Assembly: GCF_009827495.1 (NCBI RefSeq)
Contig: NZ_WTZA01000002.1
Location: forward strand, 310,001 to 374,000
Reading direction: 5' to 3'
DNA length: 64,000 bases
Source of the DNA: Tsuneonella aeria
GTDB lineage: Bacteria; Pseudomonadota; Alphaproteobacteria; Sphingomonadales; Sphingomonadaceae
The notes under the pieces are model-generated. The model searched no databases. It worked only from the letters and a program-made list of their open reading frames with translations, and had not been told where the DNA came from. This document shows positions 16,701 to 25,392 of the stretch, piece after piece. How positions within the stretch are numbered: the first letter of the stretch is position 1; each line of letters opens with the position of its first letter. The translations under genes and the position numbers were made by a program.

Positions 16701-19700
16701 TCAGACCACCTCACCCGCGGCCGATGACGCGCACGAGGAAAGCCATCGTCACGGCGTGATCGGAATGGTTCTCGACGTTGCCGTGCGTTTTCGCTGGGCG
16801 ATCATCGTCCTGACTGTATTCGCCGCGATATACGGCGCATTTAACCTGTTGCGGCTGCCGATCGACGCCGTTCCCGACATCACCAATACCCAGGTACAGA
16901 TCAACACCAGCGCACCCGCGCTCTCGCCTTCGCAGGTGGAGACACAGGTGACTTTTCCGATCGAGACCGGGCTCGCCGGGATCGAGGGATTGGAGATGAC
17001 CCGGTCTATATCGCGCAACGGCTTCAGCCAGGTAACCGCGATCTTCGAAGAAGGGACCGATCTGTATTTCGCGCGCCAGCAGGTCAACGAACGCCTGGCG
17101 CCGATCGGAGCATCGCTTCCCGAGGGCGCTGAGCCCACCATGGGTCCGATCTCCACCGGCCTAGGCGAAGTGCTGATGTACACTATCGAGTACGAGCATC
17201 CCGGTGGGCGGGGAGCACGAACCGGCGGACGTACCGGCTGGCAGGCCGATGGCAGCTTCATCACCGAACGCGGCGATCGGCTCCAAAGCGAGGTCGCCAA
17301 GGCGGCCTATCTGCGCACCGTGCAGGACTGGGTTGTTGCGCCGCTGATGCGATCGATCGATGGCGTGGCCGGGGTCGATTCGATCGGCGGCTTCGAAAAG
17401 CAGTTTCTCGTTCAGCCCGATCCGGCTCGCCTAACCGGTTATGGTCTGTCCTTCGATTCTCTTATCGACGCGCTCGAAGCGGCCAATCTTGCAGCGGGAG
17501 CGAATTTCGTCGACCGCGCCGATGAAGCTCTGCTCGTCCGCGTCGACGCCCGTCTTGGCGGCATCTCGGATATCGAGGAGGCGGTCGTCGCCACCCGTGA
17601 GGGCGTGCCCATTCGCATCGGCGACGTGGCCACTGTCGAAATCGGGGGCGATCTCCGGACCGGCGCCGCATCGCTGAACGGCGAGGAGGCCGTTGTCGGC
17701 ACGGTTCTGATGCGCGCTGGTGAAAACAGCAGAACAGTCGCGGCCGGCGCTGCCGAGCGGCTCGAGGAAGTTCGCGCATCGCTTCCGGACGGCGTGGTAG
17801 CCGAGATCGTCTACAACCGTTCGGCGCTCGTCGACGCGACTATCGCGACGGTCGAGAAGAACCTTCTCGAAGGCGCTCTTCTCGTCATTGCCGTGCTGTT
17901 TCTTCTGCTCGGCAACATCCGCGCAGCCATCATCACAGCCCTCGTCATCCCGATATCGATGCTCATGGCTGCGATCGGCATGAACCGGCTGGGCGTCTCC
18001 GGCAATCTGATGAGCCTCGGAGCGCTCGATTTTGGCCTGATCGTGGATGGCGCGGTCATCATCGTCGAGAACAGCGTCGCCCGTCTGGCCACGCGGCAAC
18101 ATCGCGAAGGGCGCCTCCTAACCCTGGGCGAGCGACTGACCGAAACACGGCTTGCCGCGCAGGAGATGATCAAACCGACCGTCTACGGACAGGCGATTAT
18201 CTTCCTCGTATTTGCGCCGCTCCTCACTTTCACCGGAGTCGAGGGCAAGACGTTCTCGCCCATGGCGATCACGATGATGCTCGCGCTGGCTTCGGCTTTC
18301 GTTCTGTCGCTGACATTCGTGCCGGCGATGATTGCGGTGCTGCTCAACAAGAAGCTTACCGAGACGGAGGTAAAGCCGATCCGGATCGCCAAGGAGCGCT
18401 ACGGGCCGGCGCTGCGAAAGGCCATTGCGCGTCCTTGGCCCGTCATTGGTGCCGGTGTCGGCGTATTCGCCGTGGCGGCATTCATATTCGGCTTCCTCGG
18501 CAGCGAGTTCACCCCGCAGCTCGACGAGACCGATCTCGCGGTGCAGTCGCTGCGAATTCCCTCCACGTCGCTCGAGCGCTCTCTGGCCATGCAGCGAAGG
18601 GTGGAAGACCGGTTGGAGCAGTTTCCGCAGGTTGAACTGGTGTTCTCCCGGACGGGAACGGCCGAGGTCGCCAGCGATCCGATGCCGCCCAATGCCTCGG
18701 ATGCCTACGTCATGCTGAAGCCTCGTGAAGAATGGCCTGATCCGGGCCTGTCGAAAGATGCGCTCGTTGCCGAAATGGAAGAAGCGCTCGGCGGTCTGAT
18801 CGGCAATCTCTATGAGTTCAGCCAGCCGATTGAGCTGCGCTTCAACGAACTGATCGCCGGTGTGCGCGGCGATGTGGCGGTCAAACTCTATGGGGACGAC
18901 CTCACTGCGTTGACCGAAGCGGCGGGCGATGTCGCGGGCGTCCTGCGCGGCGTCGAGGGCGCGGCAGATGTGAAGGTACAGCAGGTGACGGGCTTTCCGA
19001 CCCTCGACATCGCCTTCGATCGGCCGACCATCGCACGATATGGGCTGTCCGTAGAAGACGTCGCCCAGTCGGTCGCCATCGCACTCGGCGGGCGGCCTGC
19101 CGGTCTGGTCTTCGAAGGCGACCGAAGGTTTGAGGTCATCGTTCGTCTGGAAGCCGCGGCGCGTGACGATTTCGACCAGCTCGGGGCCCTCCCGATCGTT
19201 CTCGAAAACGGCGTCACTGTTCCGCTGCGGGCGCTCGCCGATTTCCGCGTGGTCGACGGCCTTGCTGAAGTGCGCCGTGAACAGGGGCGCCGGCTGGTGA
19301 TCGTCTCGGCCAATGTGCGCGAACGCGATCTCGGCTCCTTCGTGGAAGAGGCCCAGGAAGGGGTCGCTGCACAGGTCGACATGCCGCCTGCCTCGTTCAT
19401 CGAATGGGGTGGCCAGTACCAGAACCTGCAGGCAGCGCAGGCACGGCTCGCAATCGTCGTGCCTCTCTGCTTTGCGCTCGTCCTGCTCCTGCTGTTCATG
19501 GCGCTTGGCGGTTGGGTTCCGGCCCTGGCGGTGTTCAGCGCCATTCCGATGGCTCTGGCGGGCGGCATCTTCGCACTCGCGCTGAGGGGACTGCCGTTCT
19601 CGGTCTCGGCGGCGGTGGGTTTCATCGCGCTTTCGGGCGTGGCGGTGCTCAACGGCTTGGTGATGATGACGGCGATCCGGCAGCGCCTCGAGAAAGGCAT

Positions 19701-20019
19701 GGACCTAGAAGAGGCGATCGAGGACGGCGCCCTGGCACGCATGCGCCCCGTGCTGATGACCGCGCTGGTCGCTTCGCTTGGCTTCGTGCCGATGGCGATC
19801 GCGACCGGAACCGGCGCCGAAGTGCAGCGTCCGCTGGCTACCGTGGTCATCGGCGGGCTGATCACCGCAACGATCCTCACTTTGTTCGTTCTGCCTGCAA
19901 TTGCGCGGCTCGTGCTGCATCGTTCCGACGACGAGCGCAGCTGGCGGGAAAAGTGGTGGGAGCGTCTGCGCCGCAATGTCACGCGGGAGGAACGGGACGA
20001 ATTGCGAGAGGTTACATAA
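16690..20019 (+). CDS. czcA: CzcA-like heavy-metal RND efflux pump
   Basis: An 1109-residue inner-membrane proton antiporter of the heavy-metal efflux (HME) RND subfamily. TM1 is near residues 35-50, followed by PIDAVPDITNTQVQINT. TM4 carries LDFGLIVDGAVIIVEN, with the acidic residues that mark divalent-cation (CzcA-type) pumps, unlike monovalent CusA. The second half repeats the topology (FIALSGVAVLNGLVMM; MTALVASLGFVPMA). Length is slightly above average owing to a Gly/Arg insert near residue 175. Co2+/Zn2+/Cd2+ export is the likely role. Confidence 0.95.
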   Translation: MAIDQTTSPAADDAHEESHRHGVIGMVLDVAVRFRWAIIVLTVFAAIYGAFNLLRLPIDAVPDITNTQVQINTSAPALSPSQVETQVTFPIETGLAGIEGLEMTRSISRNGFSQVTAIFEEGTDLYFARQQVNERLAPIGASLPEGAEPTMGPISTGLGEVLMYTIEYEHPGGRGARTGGRTGWQADGSFITERGDRLQSEVAKAAYLRTVQDWVVAPLMRSIDGVAGVDSIGGFEKQFLVQPDPARLTGYGLSFDSLIDALEAANLAAGANFVDRADEALLVRVDARLGGISDIEEAVVATREGVPIRIGDVATVEIGGDLRTGAASLNGEEAVVGTVLMRAGENSRTVAAGAAERLEEVRASLPDGVVAEIVYNRSALVDATIATVEKNLLEGALLVIAVLFLLLGNIRAAIITALVIPISMLMAAIGMNRLGVSGNLMSLGALDFGLIVDGAVIIVENSVARLATRQHREGRLLTLGERLTETRLAAQEMIKPTVYGQAIIFLVFAPLLTFTGVEGKTFSPMAITMMLALASAFVLSLTFVPAMIAVLLNKKLTETEVKPIRIAKERYGPALRKAIARPWPVIGAGVGVFAVAAFIFGFLGSEFTPQLDETDLAVQSLRIPSTSLERSLAMQRRVEDRLEQFPQVELVFSRTGTAEVASDPMPPNASDAYVMLKPREEWPDPGLSKDALVAEMEEALGGLIGNLYEFSQPIELRFNELIAGVRGDVAVKLYGDDLTALTEAAGDVAGVLRGVEGAADVKVQQVTGFPTLDIAFDRPTIARYGLSVEDVAQSVAIALGGRPAGLVFEGDRRFEVIVRLEAAARDDFDQLGALPIVLENGVTVPLRALADFRVVDGLAEVRREQGRRLVIVSANVRERDLGSFVEEAQEGVAAQVDMPPASFIEWGGQYQNLQAAQARLAIVVPLCFALVLLLLFMALGGWVPALAVFSAIPMALAGGIFALALRGLPFSVSAAVGFIALSGVAVLNGLVMMTAIRQRLEKGMDLEEAIEDGALARMRPVLMTALVASLGFVPMAIATGTGAEVQRPLATVVIGGLITATILTLFVLPAIARLVLHRSDDERSWREKWWERLRRNVTREERDELREVT

Positions 20020-20058
20020 AAGAAAGGGTCCTGAAAGAATCGGACCGAAGAGGCTATT

Positions 20059-20445
20059 GTGCTGGAGATCGAAGAAGAGAATGGGCTGATCCGGATTAAA
20101 GCCGGGGGAACCCTCGAAAGCTCGGACTACGACCGCTTCGTACCCCTGTTCGAGCGCATTGCTGCGATCGAGCAGGGAACGGTGCCGATGGTCATCGAGC
20201 TCGCGCCGGATTTCTCGGGCTGGGACCTTGGCGGAATCTGGCGCGACCTCCGCTTCGACGTGATGCACAAGGACCAGTTCGGCCGTATCGCCATCATCGG
20301 CACAAGAGACTGGCACGAATGGGCCACCAAACTGTCCGACGTTCTCTTCCCGCCGGCTGAAATGCGCTTTTTCGATCCGGATGCCGGAGGGCGAGACGAA
20401 CGCTGGGCGCGGACCGGTGCCGAAGGCGAAAGTAACGCCGAATGA
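20059..20445 (+). CDS. SpoIIAA-like (STAS-fold) protein
   Basis: A 128-residue soluble protein of the SpoIIAA-like group. The strand-helix pattern is visible in GLIRIKAGGTLESSDYDRFVP, VPMVIELAPDFSGWD, FDVMHKDQFGRIAIIGTRDWHEW and the C-terminal EMRFFD. It starts with GTG at 20059, 39 bases after czcA, and overlaps the next transporter by ATGA. Family members are often next to transporters; a regulatory or membrane-associated role is inferred. Confidence 0.78.
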   Translation: MLEIEEENGLIRIKAGGTLESSDYDRFVPLFERIAAIEQGTVPMVIELAPDFSGWDLGGIWRDLRFDVMHKDQFGRIAIIGTRDWHEWATKLSDVLFPPAEMRFFDPDAGGRDERWARTGAEGESNAE

Positions 20446-21071
20446 GCGAAACCGACCTCGATCTCGCCTCCGCCGACAAGCGCCGTACTCTGTGGATCGT
20501 GCTTTGGCTCAACGTCGCCATTGCAGTCGGCTTCTTCATCACCGGCGCGATAGGGGATTCCAACGCCCTGATTGCGAACGGCCTGGATAATACGTCCGAC
20601 GCGGTCGTCTACGGGCTGACCTTACTCGCCCTCACTCGCTCGCGAGTGTGGAAGCGCGGGGCGGCGCGCGTTTCCGGTTTCATGCTCCTGATCTTTGCGG
20701 TCGGCGTCGTCCTCGATGCCATACGCCGTTTCGTCGAAGGATCGGAGCCTGCTGGCATAATGATGATGGCGATCGCTGCCGTCGCGGCGGTCGTTAACCT
20801 TCTCTCGCTCTACCTGCTCAAGAGACTGCAGAACCGGGATGTGAACCTGCGCGCGGCCACTACCTTCAGTTTCAACGATTTCGTGGCCAACGGCGGTATT
20901 ATCATTGCTGGCATCGTCGTGCTCTTCACCGGTGCCAACTGGCCCGATCTTGTTGTCGGCATCGCTGTTGCCTGCATTGCGCTGTATGGCGGCATTGAGA
21001 TCCTCCGCGATGCGCACATGGACATTCACGAGGAGAAGGGCACCGAACACCAGGGTTTCGGGAAAAAATGA
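20442..21071 (+). CDS. Short cation-diffusion-facilitator (CDF) transporter
   Basis: A 209-residue polytopic protein resembling the membrane half of CDF metal transporters. About six hydrophobic segments are present, with NALIANGLDNTSDAVVYGLTL in TM2 and FNDFVANGGIIIAG in TM5 matching the CDF pattern of paired acidic/Asn metal ligands. The C-terminal cytoplasmic domain of full-length CDFs is missing (usual length about 300). It is coupled to both neighbours by ATGA overlaps. Metal specificity unknown. Confidence 0.82.
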   Translation: MSETDLDLASADKRRTLWIVLWLNVAIAVGFFITGAIGDSNALIANGLDNTSDAVVYGLTLLALTRSRVWKRGAARVSGFMLLIFAVGVVLDAIRRFVEGSEPAGIMMMAIAAVAAVVNLLSLYLLKRLQNRDVNLRAATTFSFNDFVANGGIIIAGIVVLFTGANWPDLVVGIAVACIALYGGIEILRDAHMDIHEEKGTEHQGFGKK

Positions 21072-22093
21072 CAGCGGTCTGGGCAGCGGTTCTTCTCGCC
21101 GCCGTCTGGACAGCGTACTGGGGCGCGGAGCGGCTGTCTGGGCCGCTCAAGAAGCTTCGCAAGCAATGGGGCTTTTCGGTTGCCGCAGGTGGCTCCTTTC
21201 TGGGCATCGCCGCAGCCTCGCCAGAAATTGGCATCAACGTCACGAGCGCGGCGCGCGGCGTCTCCGATATTGGACTGGGCGCCATGCTGGGCTCGAACGT
21301 CCTCGCCATCCCGCTGATGGTCGCGACAGCTTATGTCGCAACCCGCAAGTCGGGTCTGAAGGAATCGGGTAACAAGGACCACCAAGAGCACCGGCGAAAG
21401 CACTACGTCGCGGTCGACAAAGGTGCCGTCACCGTTCAGGCGCTACCCTATCTGGCGATCCTCGCGGTCTTCGCGCTGCTGACGCTGCCCGCCCCGTGGC
21501 GAGGCCTGCAACCGATCGACGGCTGGCTCCTGCTGCTCGCCTATTTGGCGTACCTCGTCCAGGCTCTGGTGCGCGGCCGCAAGCAAGGCGAGAATGTCGA
21601 CTGGAGCCGCAAGGAACGGTGGATGGCGATCGCAGGCGTCAGCGCGCTTGCGGTCGGTGCCTATTTCACCGTTTTCTCCAGTGAGAAGATCATCAGCGCA
21701 CTGGGCATCCCCAATGTGGTGGGAGGTCTCTTCATTACCGCCACTGTAGCAGCTTTGCCGGAGGTCTTCGCAACTTGGAGCGTCGCCCGCTCCGGCCAGG
21801 TCACCTCGGCCAGCACCAGCGTGATCGGCGATCATGCGGTGACGATGACACTCGCCTCCATACCGCTTACGATCATCGGCACGCCGATAGAGGACTTTCG
21901 CCTCTTCTGGGTCAGCCTGGCGTTCGTGGCGCTGATGCCTGTCCTCTACGCGATGTTCATCCACTTTTCGGGCGAGCAGGCGAGGGGGTTTCATCGCTGG
22001 ACAATTTTCGGCTTTGCAGCCGCCTACGCGGCGTTCGTCGCGGTCATCGTGTTTTGGGTGCAGCCGTTCCAAGGCTCGGGAGGCGGGGCATGA
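21068..22093 (+). CDS. Ca2+/Na+ antiporter-like (CaCA) membrane protein
   Basis: A 341-residue protein with about ten membrane segments. It carries two inverted alpha-repeats typical of the CaCA superfamily: GGSFLGIAAASPEIGINVTSA (first) with GAMLGSNVLAIPLM, and VGGLFITATVAALPEVFATW (second). The acidic ion-binding Glu is seen in SPE and LPE. The CzcA/CDF neighbourhood suggests divalent metal export (inference). Overlaps both neighbours by four bases. Confidence 0.85.
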   Translation: MTAVWAAVLLAAVWTAYWGAERLSGPLKKLRKQWGFSVAAGGSFLGIAAASPEIGINVTSAARGVSDIGLGAMLGSNVLAIPLMVATAYVATRKSGLKESGNKDHQEHRRKHYVAVDKGAVTVQALPYLAILAVFALLTLPAPWRGLQPIDGWLLLLAYLAYLVQALVRGRKQGENVDWSRKERWMAIAGVSALAVGAYFTVFSSEKIISALGIPNVVGGLFITATVAALPEVFATWSVARSGQVTSASTSVIGDHAVTMTLASIPLTIIGTPIEDFRLFWVSLAFVALMPVLYAMFIHFSGEQARGFHRWTIFGFAAAYAAFVAVIVFWVQPFQGSGGGA

Positions 22094-22269
22094 GCAGCGA
22101 ACATCAGCAAGCCGGTGCCAGCTACGCCGGCCCGTCTCATCGCAGTGGAGCGCCGGGTGATCGGCAGCCTGACTTCGCCGTGGCAGCGGGAGATGGCGCC
22201 GCCATGATGTTCGCACTCAATGGTTTTGCCTGTCTGCATCGGGCTGGCTCGGAAAAGATCGTCAAGTGA
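22090..22269 (+). CDS. Small coupled ORF, 59 residues
   Basis: A 59-residue ORF with no recognised family. It starts in an ATGA overlap with the antiporter stop and ends in a GTGA overlap with the next membrane protein. That is strong positional evidence for translation in an operon where every other junction is built this way. The composition (Ala/Gly/Ser, one Cys, basic end) gives no functional clue. It could instead be an in-frame accident. Confidence 0.4.
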   Translation: MSSEHQQAGASYAGPSHRSGAPGDRQPDFAVAAGDGAAMMFALNGFACLHRAGSEKIVK

Positions 22270-23147
22270 CGATCATCGACACCGTTTTTGCGACACAAAG
22301 CCGGTCGCATGCCCTGCTCCTGTCGACGCTCGCCAGCGTCGGCTTGATCGTCGGGGCAGTATGGGCCGAGCGCGCCGCAGCGGAATTGCGCCGATCTGAC
22401 CTGCTCATGCCTGGCGTCTCGGGCGTTCTCTTTGCGCTCGTTGCCGTCACGATTATGCCATTTGCCGAGCTAACTGTCGGCCGTTGGCTCATCCCCTTCC
22501 TGTATCTGGCTGGCGCGGCAGCTTCTGTTATCCTGTGCACGGCAGCTCGGCATCTTGCGCTTCGTCGCGCGAAGACGCCGAACAGAAGCGCTGATCAAAG
22601 CGGCCGCCAGTCTGCTTTCGCCGAACGCTCCGTCTTCGCGATCGTCGACCTGCTCGGGTACGGCATGGCTATCGGCGTAGCAGCCGCCGCGTCGGCCACC
22701 TTGGGCATAGCTTTGGCGACTGGCCTTGCTGCAGCAAATGTTCTTGTTTCCCGCCAGCTCACCGCCGGATTTCTGTCGGCGAAGATGAGGCGGATGGACC
22801 GCGTTGTATCGCAGCTTGCTCTCTTTCTGACGCTCAATGTCTTTTCACTCCTGGCGTTCTGGACAGTGCACAGCTTCGACAGCCGAGGCCTGCCGGGGCT
22901 TCTTGCGTTCTTCGGAGGATTTCTCCTTGCTGCGGCGACGAGGACCCTGCTCTCTCACGGGCAAGGGATTGCCGCGGGAAAGCAGGTAGGATCCGCTCTC
23001 GTCTTCCTGTGTGGTTTTGTCGCCTTCGCACTGTTCGCCGTTGGACTTGACGATGTTCTGGACGCTGCTGGTATCTCGAACGCGGGCTTCGAGCATCCGG
23101 TGGAGCAATCGTCTGCTCAACCGAACATCCTTCAGACGAGGGGATAG
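22266..23147 (+). CDS. Polytopic membrane protein of the czc accessory module
   Basis: A 293-residue protein with seven or eight hydrophobic helices and a charged loop at about residues 100-118. The segment DLLGYGMAIGVAAAASA faintly recalls the metal-binding helix of ZIP transporters (pattern xGxAIGVA), but the His ligands are absent, so the resemblance is only suggestive. GTG start at 22266 overlaps the small ORF. It precedes czcD by nine bases. Function unknown; metal transport is inferred from context. Confidence 0.6.
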   Translation: MTIIDTVFATQSRSHALLLSTLASVGLIVGAVWAERAAAELRRSDLLMPGVSGVLFALVAVTIMPFAELTVGRWLIPFLYLAGAAASVILCTAARHLALRRAKTPNRSADQSGRQSAFAERSVFAIVDLLGYGMAIGVAAAASATLGIALATGLAAANVLVSRQLTAGFLSAKMRRMDRVVSQLALFLTLNVFSLLAFWTVHSFDSRGLPGLLAFFGGFLLAAATRTLLSHGQGIAAGKQVGSALVFLCGFVAFALFAVGLDDVLDAAGISNAGFEHPVEQSSAQPNILQTRG

Positions 23148-23156
23148 GAAAGCAAC

Positions 23157-24098
23157 ATGGGTCACTCCCACAATCACGGCGGCCACAGTCATGGCGAAGA
23201 GAACCTGAGCGATCGCCAGCTGATTTTCGCCGTGGCGATCAACGTTCTGCTGACGGTGGCGCAGATAATCGGCGGGATCGTGTCCGGTTCACTCGCGCTT
23301 ATCGCAGATGCCCTGCACAATTTCAGCGATGCGGCTTCGCTCGGCCTCGCGTGGTTTGCGCGCCTGATCGGGCGGCGACCTGCGGACAAGCTTATGACGT
23401 TCGGCTATGCCCAAGGGGAAGTCGTCGCCGCGCTCATCAACCTGACCACGCTGTTCATCATCGGCTTTTACCTGCTCGTGGAGGCCATCAACCGCTTCGC
23501 CGATCCGCAGCCCATTGAGGGCTGGACCGTCATTGGCGTGGCGGGAATTGCCCTGGTGATCGATCTCGTCACCGCCTTCATCACCCATCGCGGCGCACGC
23601 GACAGCATCAACATGAAGGCGGCATTCCTTCACAATGTTTCTGACGCGATGGCCTCCGTCGGAGTGATTGCGGCAGGCGTCCTTATTCTCCTGTACGATT
23701 TCTACCTCGCGGACCTAATCATCACAGTGGTCATTGCCGGCTATGTCATCTGGCAGGGTCTGTCGCTGATGCCGAGAACGGTTCGCCTGCTGATGGGAGC
23801 GGTGCCCGATGAGGTCGAGTTCGATCAGATCGTTCGGGCGCTGCAGGAGCACGAAGGAGTCGCGGGTGTGCATCATGTGCATGTCTGGAACCTGGGAGAG
23901 CACCATCGCGCCCTTGAGGCACATCTCACTCCCTCCACGGCCTCGCTTCAGGCGTTCGAAGAGCTCAAACAACCGTTACGGGATCTGCTGCTGGAACGGT
24001 TCGGCATCGCCCATGCAACGCTCGAGGCGTGCCTCGCGAGCGAATGTGACGATCAGCTGATTCCGAAGCATCCTCTTGCGAACGGCCCCGATCACTGA
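23157..24098 (+). CDS. czcD: CzcD, cation diffusion facilitator
   Basis: A 313-residue CDF proton antiporter exporting Zn2+/Co2+/Cd2+ from the cytoplasm. A His-rich N-terminus (MGHSHNHGGHSHGEE) is followed by six TM helices with metal-site motifs LIADALHNFSDAASLG (TM2) and FLHNVSDAMASVGV (TM5). The C-terminal domain contains GVHHVHVWNLG. Length and all motifs are normal for ZitB/CzcD. Last gene of the czc accessory operon. Confidence 0.95.
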   Translation: MGHSHNHGGHSHGEENLSDRQLIFAVAINVLLTVAQIIGGIVSGSLALIADALHNFSDAASLGLAWFARLIGRRPADKLMTFGYAQGEVVAALINLTTLFIIGFYLLVEAINRFADPQPIEGWTVIGVAGIALVIDLVTAFITHRGARDSINMKAAFLHNVSDAMASVGVIAAGVLILLYDFYLADLIITVVIAGYVIWQGLSLMPRTVRLLMGAVPDEVEFDQIVRALQEHEGVAGVHHVHVWNLGEHHRALEAHLTPSTASLQAFEELKQPLRDLLLERFGIAHATLEACLASECDDQLIPKHPLANGPDH

Positions 24099-24249
24099 TC
24101 CATCGCGCAAGCAGCACGCCGAGCCCAGAGGTTGCGCTGCAGTCCCATCGCACCGGCGGGCGGGCACGCGCGTATTCTGCTGGCAGCAATAGGCCTGACG
24201 CTCCTGGCTTCACCGTGGCCTCTTCTGAGCCCGTGATCCTGGCGCAGCT

Positions 24250-25185
24250 TTAGGCCTGCTTCGCCGCGCCTGACGCCAGCATCTTGGCGGCGATCGGCGA
24301 GGTGATCATCTGGATAACGGCGAAGAAGGCCGCCGGGACTGCGATTTCAGCTGGCAGGCCGGAGGCTGCCACGAACGCCGCAGCGATGCTGAACTCCTTT
24401 TTGCTGACGGTAAAAAGGTAGGTGATTACTTCTTCGCGGTCCGCGGCGAACACTTTTGCGATCGAACCCACCGCATACCCGATGAGATTCAGCAGCAGGG
24501 CGGCAAGAGCGATGACCCCGGCGAACCAGCCGTATCCCAGAATCGTATCTGCGTTGGGTCCCACCACAGCAAGCAGCAGCAGCAGGTAGAATATCGAACC
24601 GATCGCCGGATAGGCGCTGTCGTGGCGGCTGACGGCGGCCGCAAAGCGCGTGCGCAGGTATACCCCGACCACGGTCGGCACCAGTACGACGAGAATCAGC
24701 TCGAGCACGACCGCGCCCACCGGAACCTGGAGCTCGATGCCGGTCAGAAACAGAAAGAGAAACGGTACGATGAACGGCGACAGGGCGGTGTTCACCGCAT
24801 TCAGCACTGCGGCAAGCGCGACATTGCCCTTCGCCAGCAGGACCAGCAGCGGCGCCGAGACGTCTGTCGGCAACGTGCCGACCAGCGTCTGCCCCGCCGC
24901 GAGATGCCCCGAGCCGAAGAACAAACGCCCGATGAGCCAGCCCGCGAGCGACATCGGACCATAGACCAGCCCGAGAGCCCAGAGCTGCCGGTCCGGCTTG
25001 CGAAGCACCAGCTTCACCGCATGGGCATCGAAGGTAAGGCTGATAACCAGCATGAGCGCCGCCAGAAGTGGCCCGATGCTGCTTGAGAGGGCAATTCCGA
25101 CCGACGGAACGAATAGACCAAAAGCGGCTGCCAGAACCGCAAGAAGCAGGAGATTGTTCTCAACAAGGGCGAGCAGCTTCTGCAT
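24250..25185 (-). CDS. Bile acid:sodium symporter family (BASS) transporter
   Basis: A 311-residue protein with nine or ten membrane helices of the BASS/SBF fold. Typical segments are LMLVISLTFDAHAVKL, LVGTLPTDVSAPLLVLLAKGN and ALAAVLNAVNTALSPFIVP, the last resembling the crossover motif. Bacterial members move organic anions or pantoate-like acids, not only bile acids. The start at 25185 has CAGGA upstream. It lies 207 bases downstream of an aldehyde dehydrogenase on the same strand, so it may move that pathway's acid product (inference). Confidence 0.83.
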   Translation of the reverse strand: MQKLLALVENNLLLLAVLAAAFGLFVPSVGIALSSSIGPLLAALMLVISLTFDAHAVKLVLRKPDRQLWALGLVYGPMSLAGWLIGRLFFGSGHLAAGQTLVGTLPTDVSAPLLVLLAKGNVALAAVLNAVNTALSPFIVPFLFLFLTGIELQVPVGAVVLELILVVLVPTVVGVYLRTRFAAAVSRHDSAYPAIGSIFYLLLLLAVVGPNADTILGYGWFAGVIALAALLLNLIGYAVGSIAKVFAADREEVITYLFTVSKKEFSIAAAFVAASGLPAEIAVPAAFFAVIQMITSPIAAKMLASGAAKQA

Positions 25186-25392
25186 TCGATTGTCCTGGAT
25201 AATACGCGGGCGGTGTACCGTCAGACAGCGCGGTGCTGGCCCAATCTGCGCTTCTTCCACGCGAATCCGAGCGCGACCAGCACAGTTTGGGTAGTCTCCG
25301 CGCAAGAACCAGAAAGCCGTCAGAGGCCGAAGCTCGCTGAAAGTGATCGAGTTCGGCGGTCTGGTTTGCAGCCGATGTCAACCGAGGCCGGA

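Noticed and set aside
18888-19982. 364-codon minus frame inside czcA
   Set aside because: Antisense of a pump with clear RND motifs; Ser/Arg/Pro-rich shadow.
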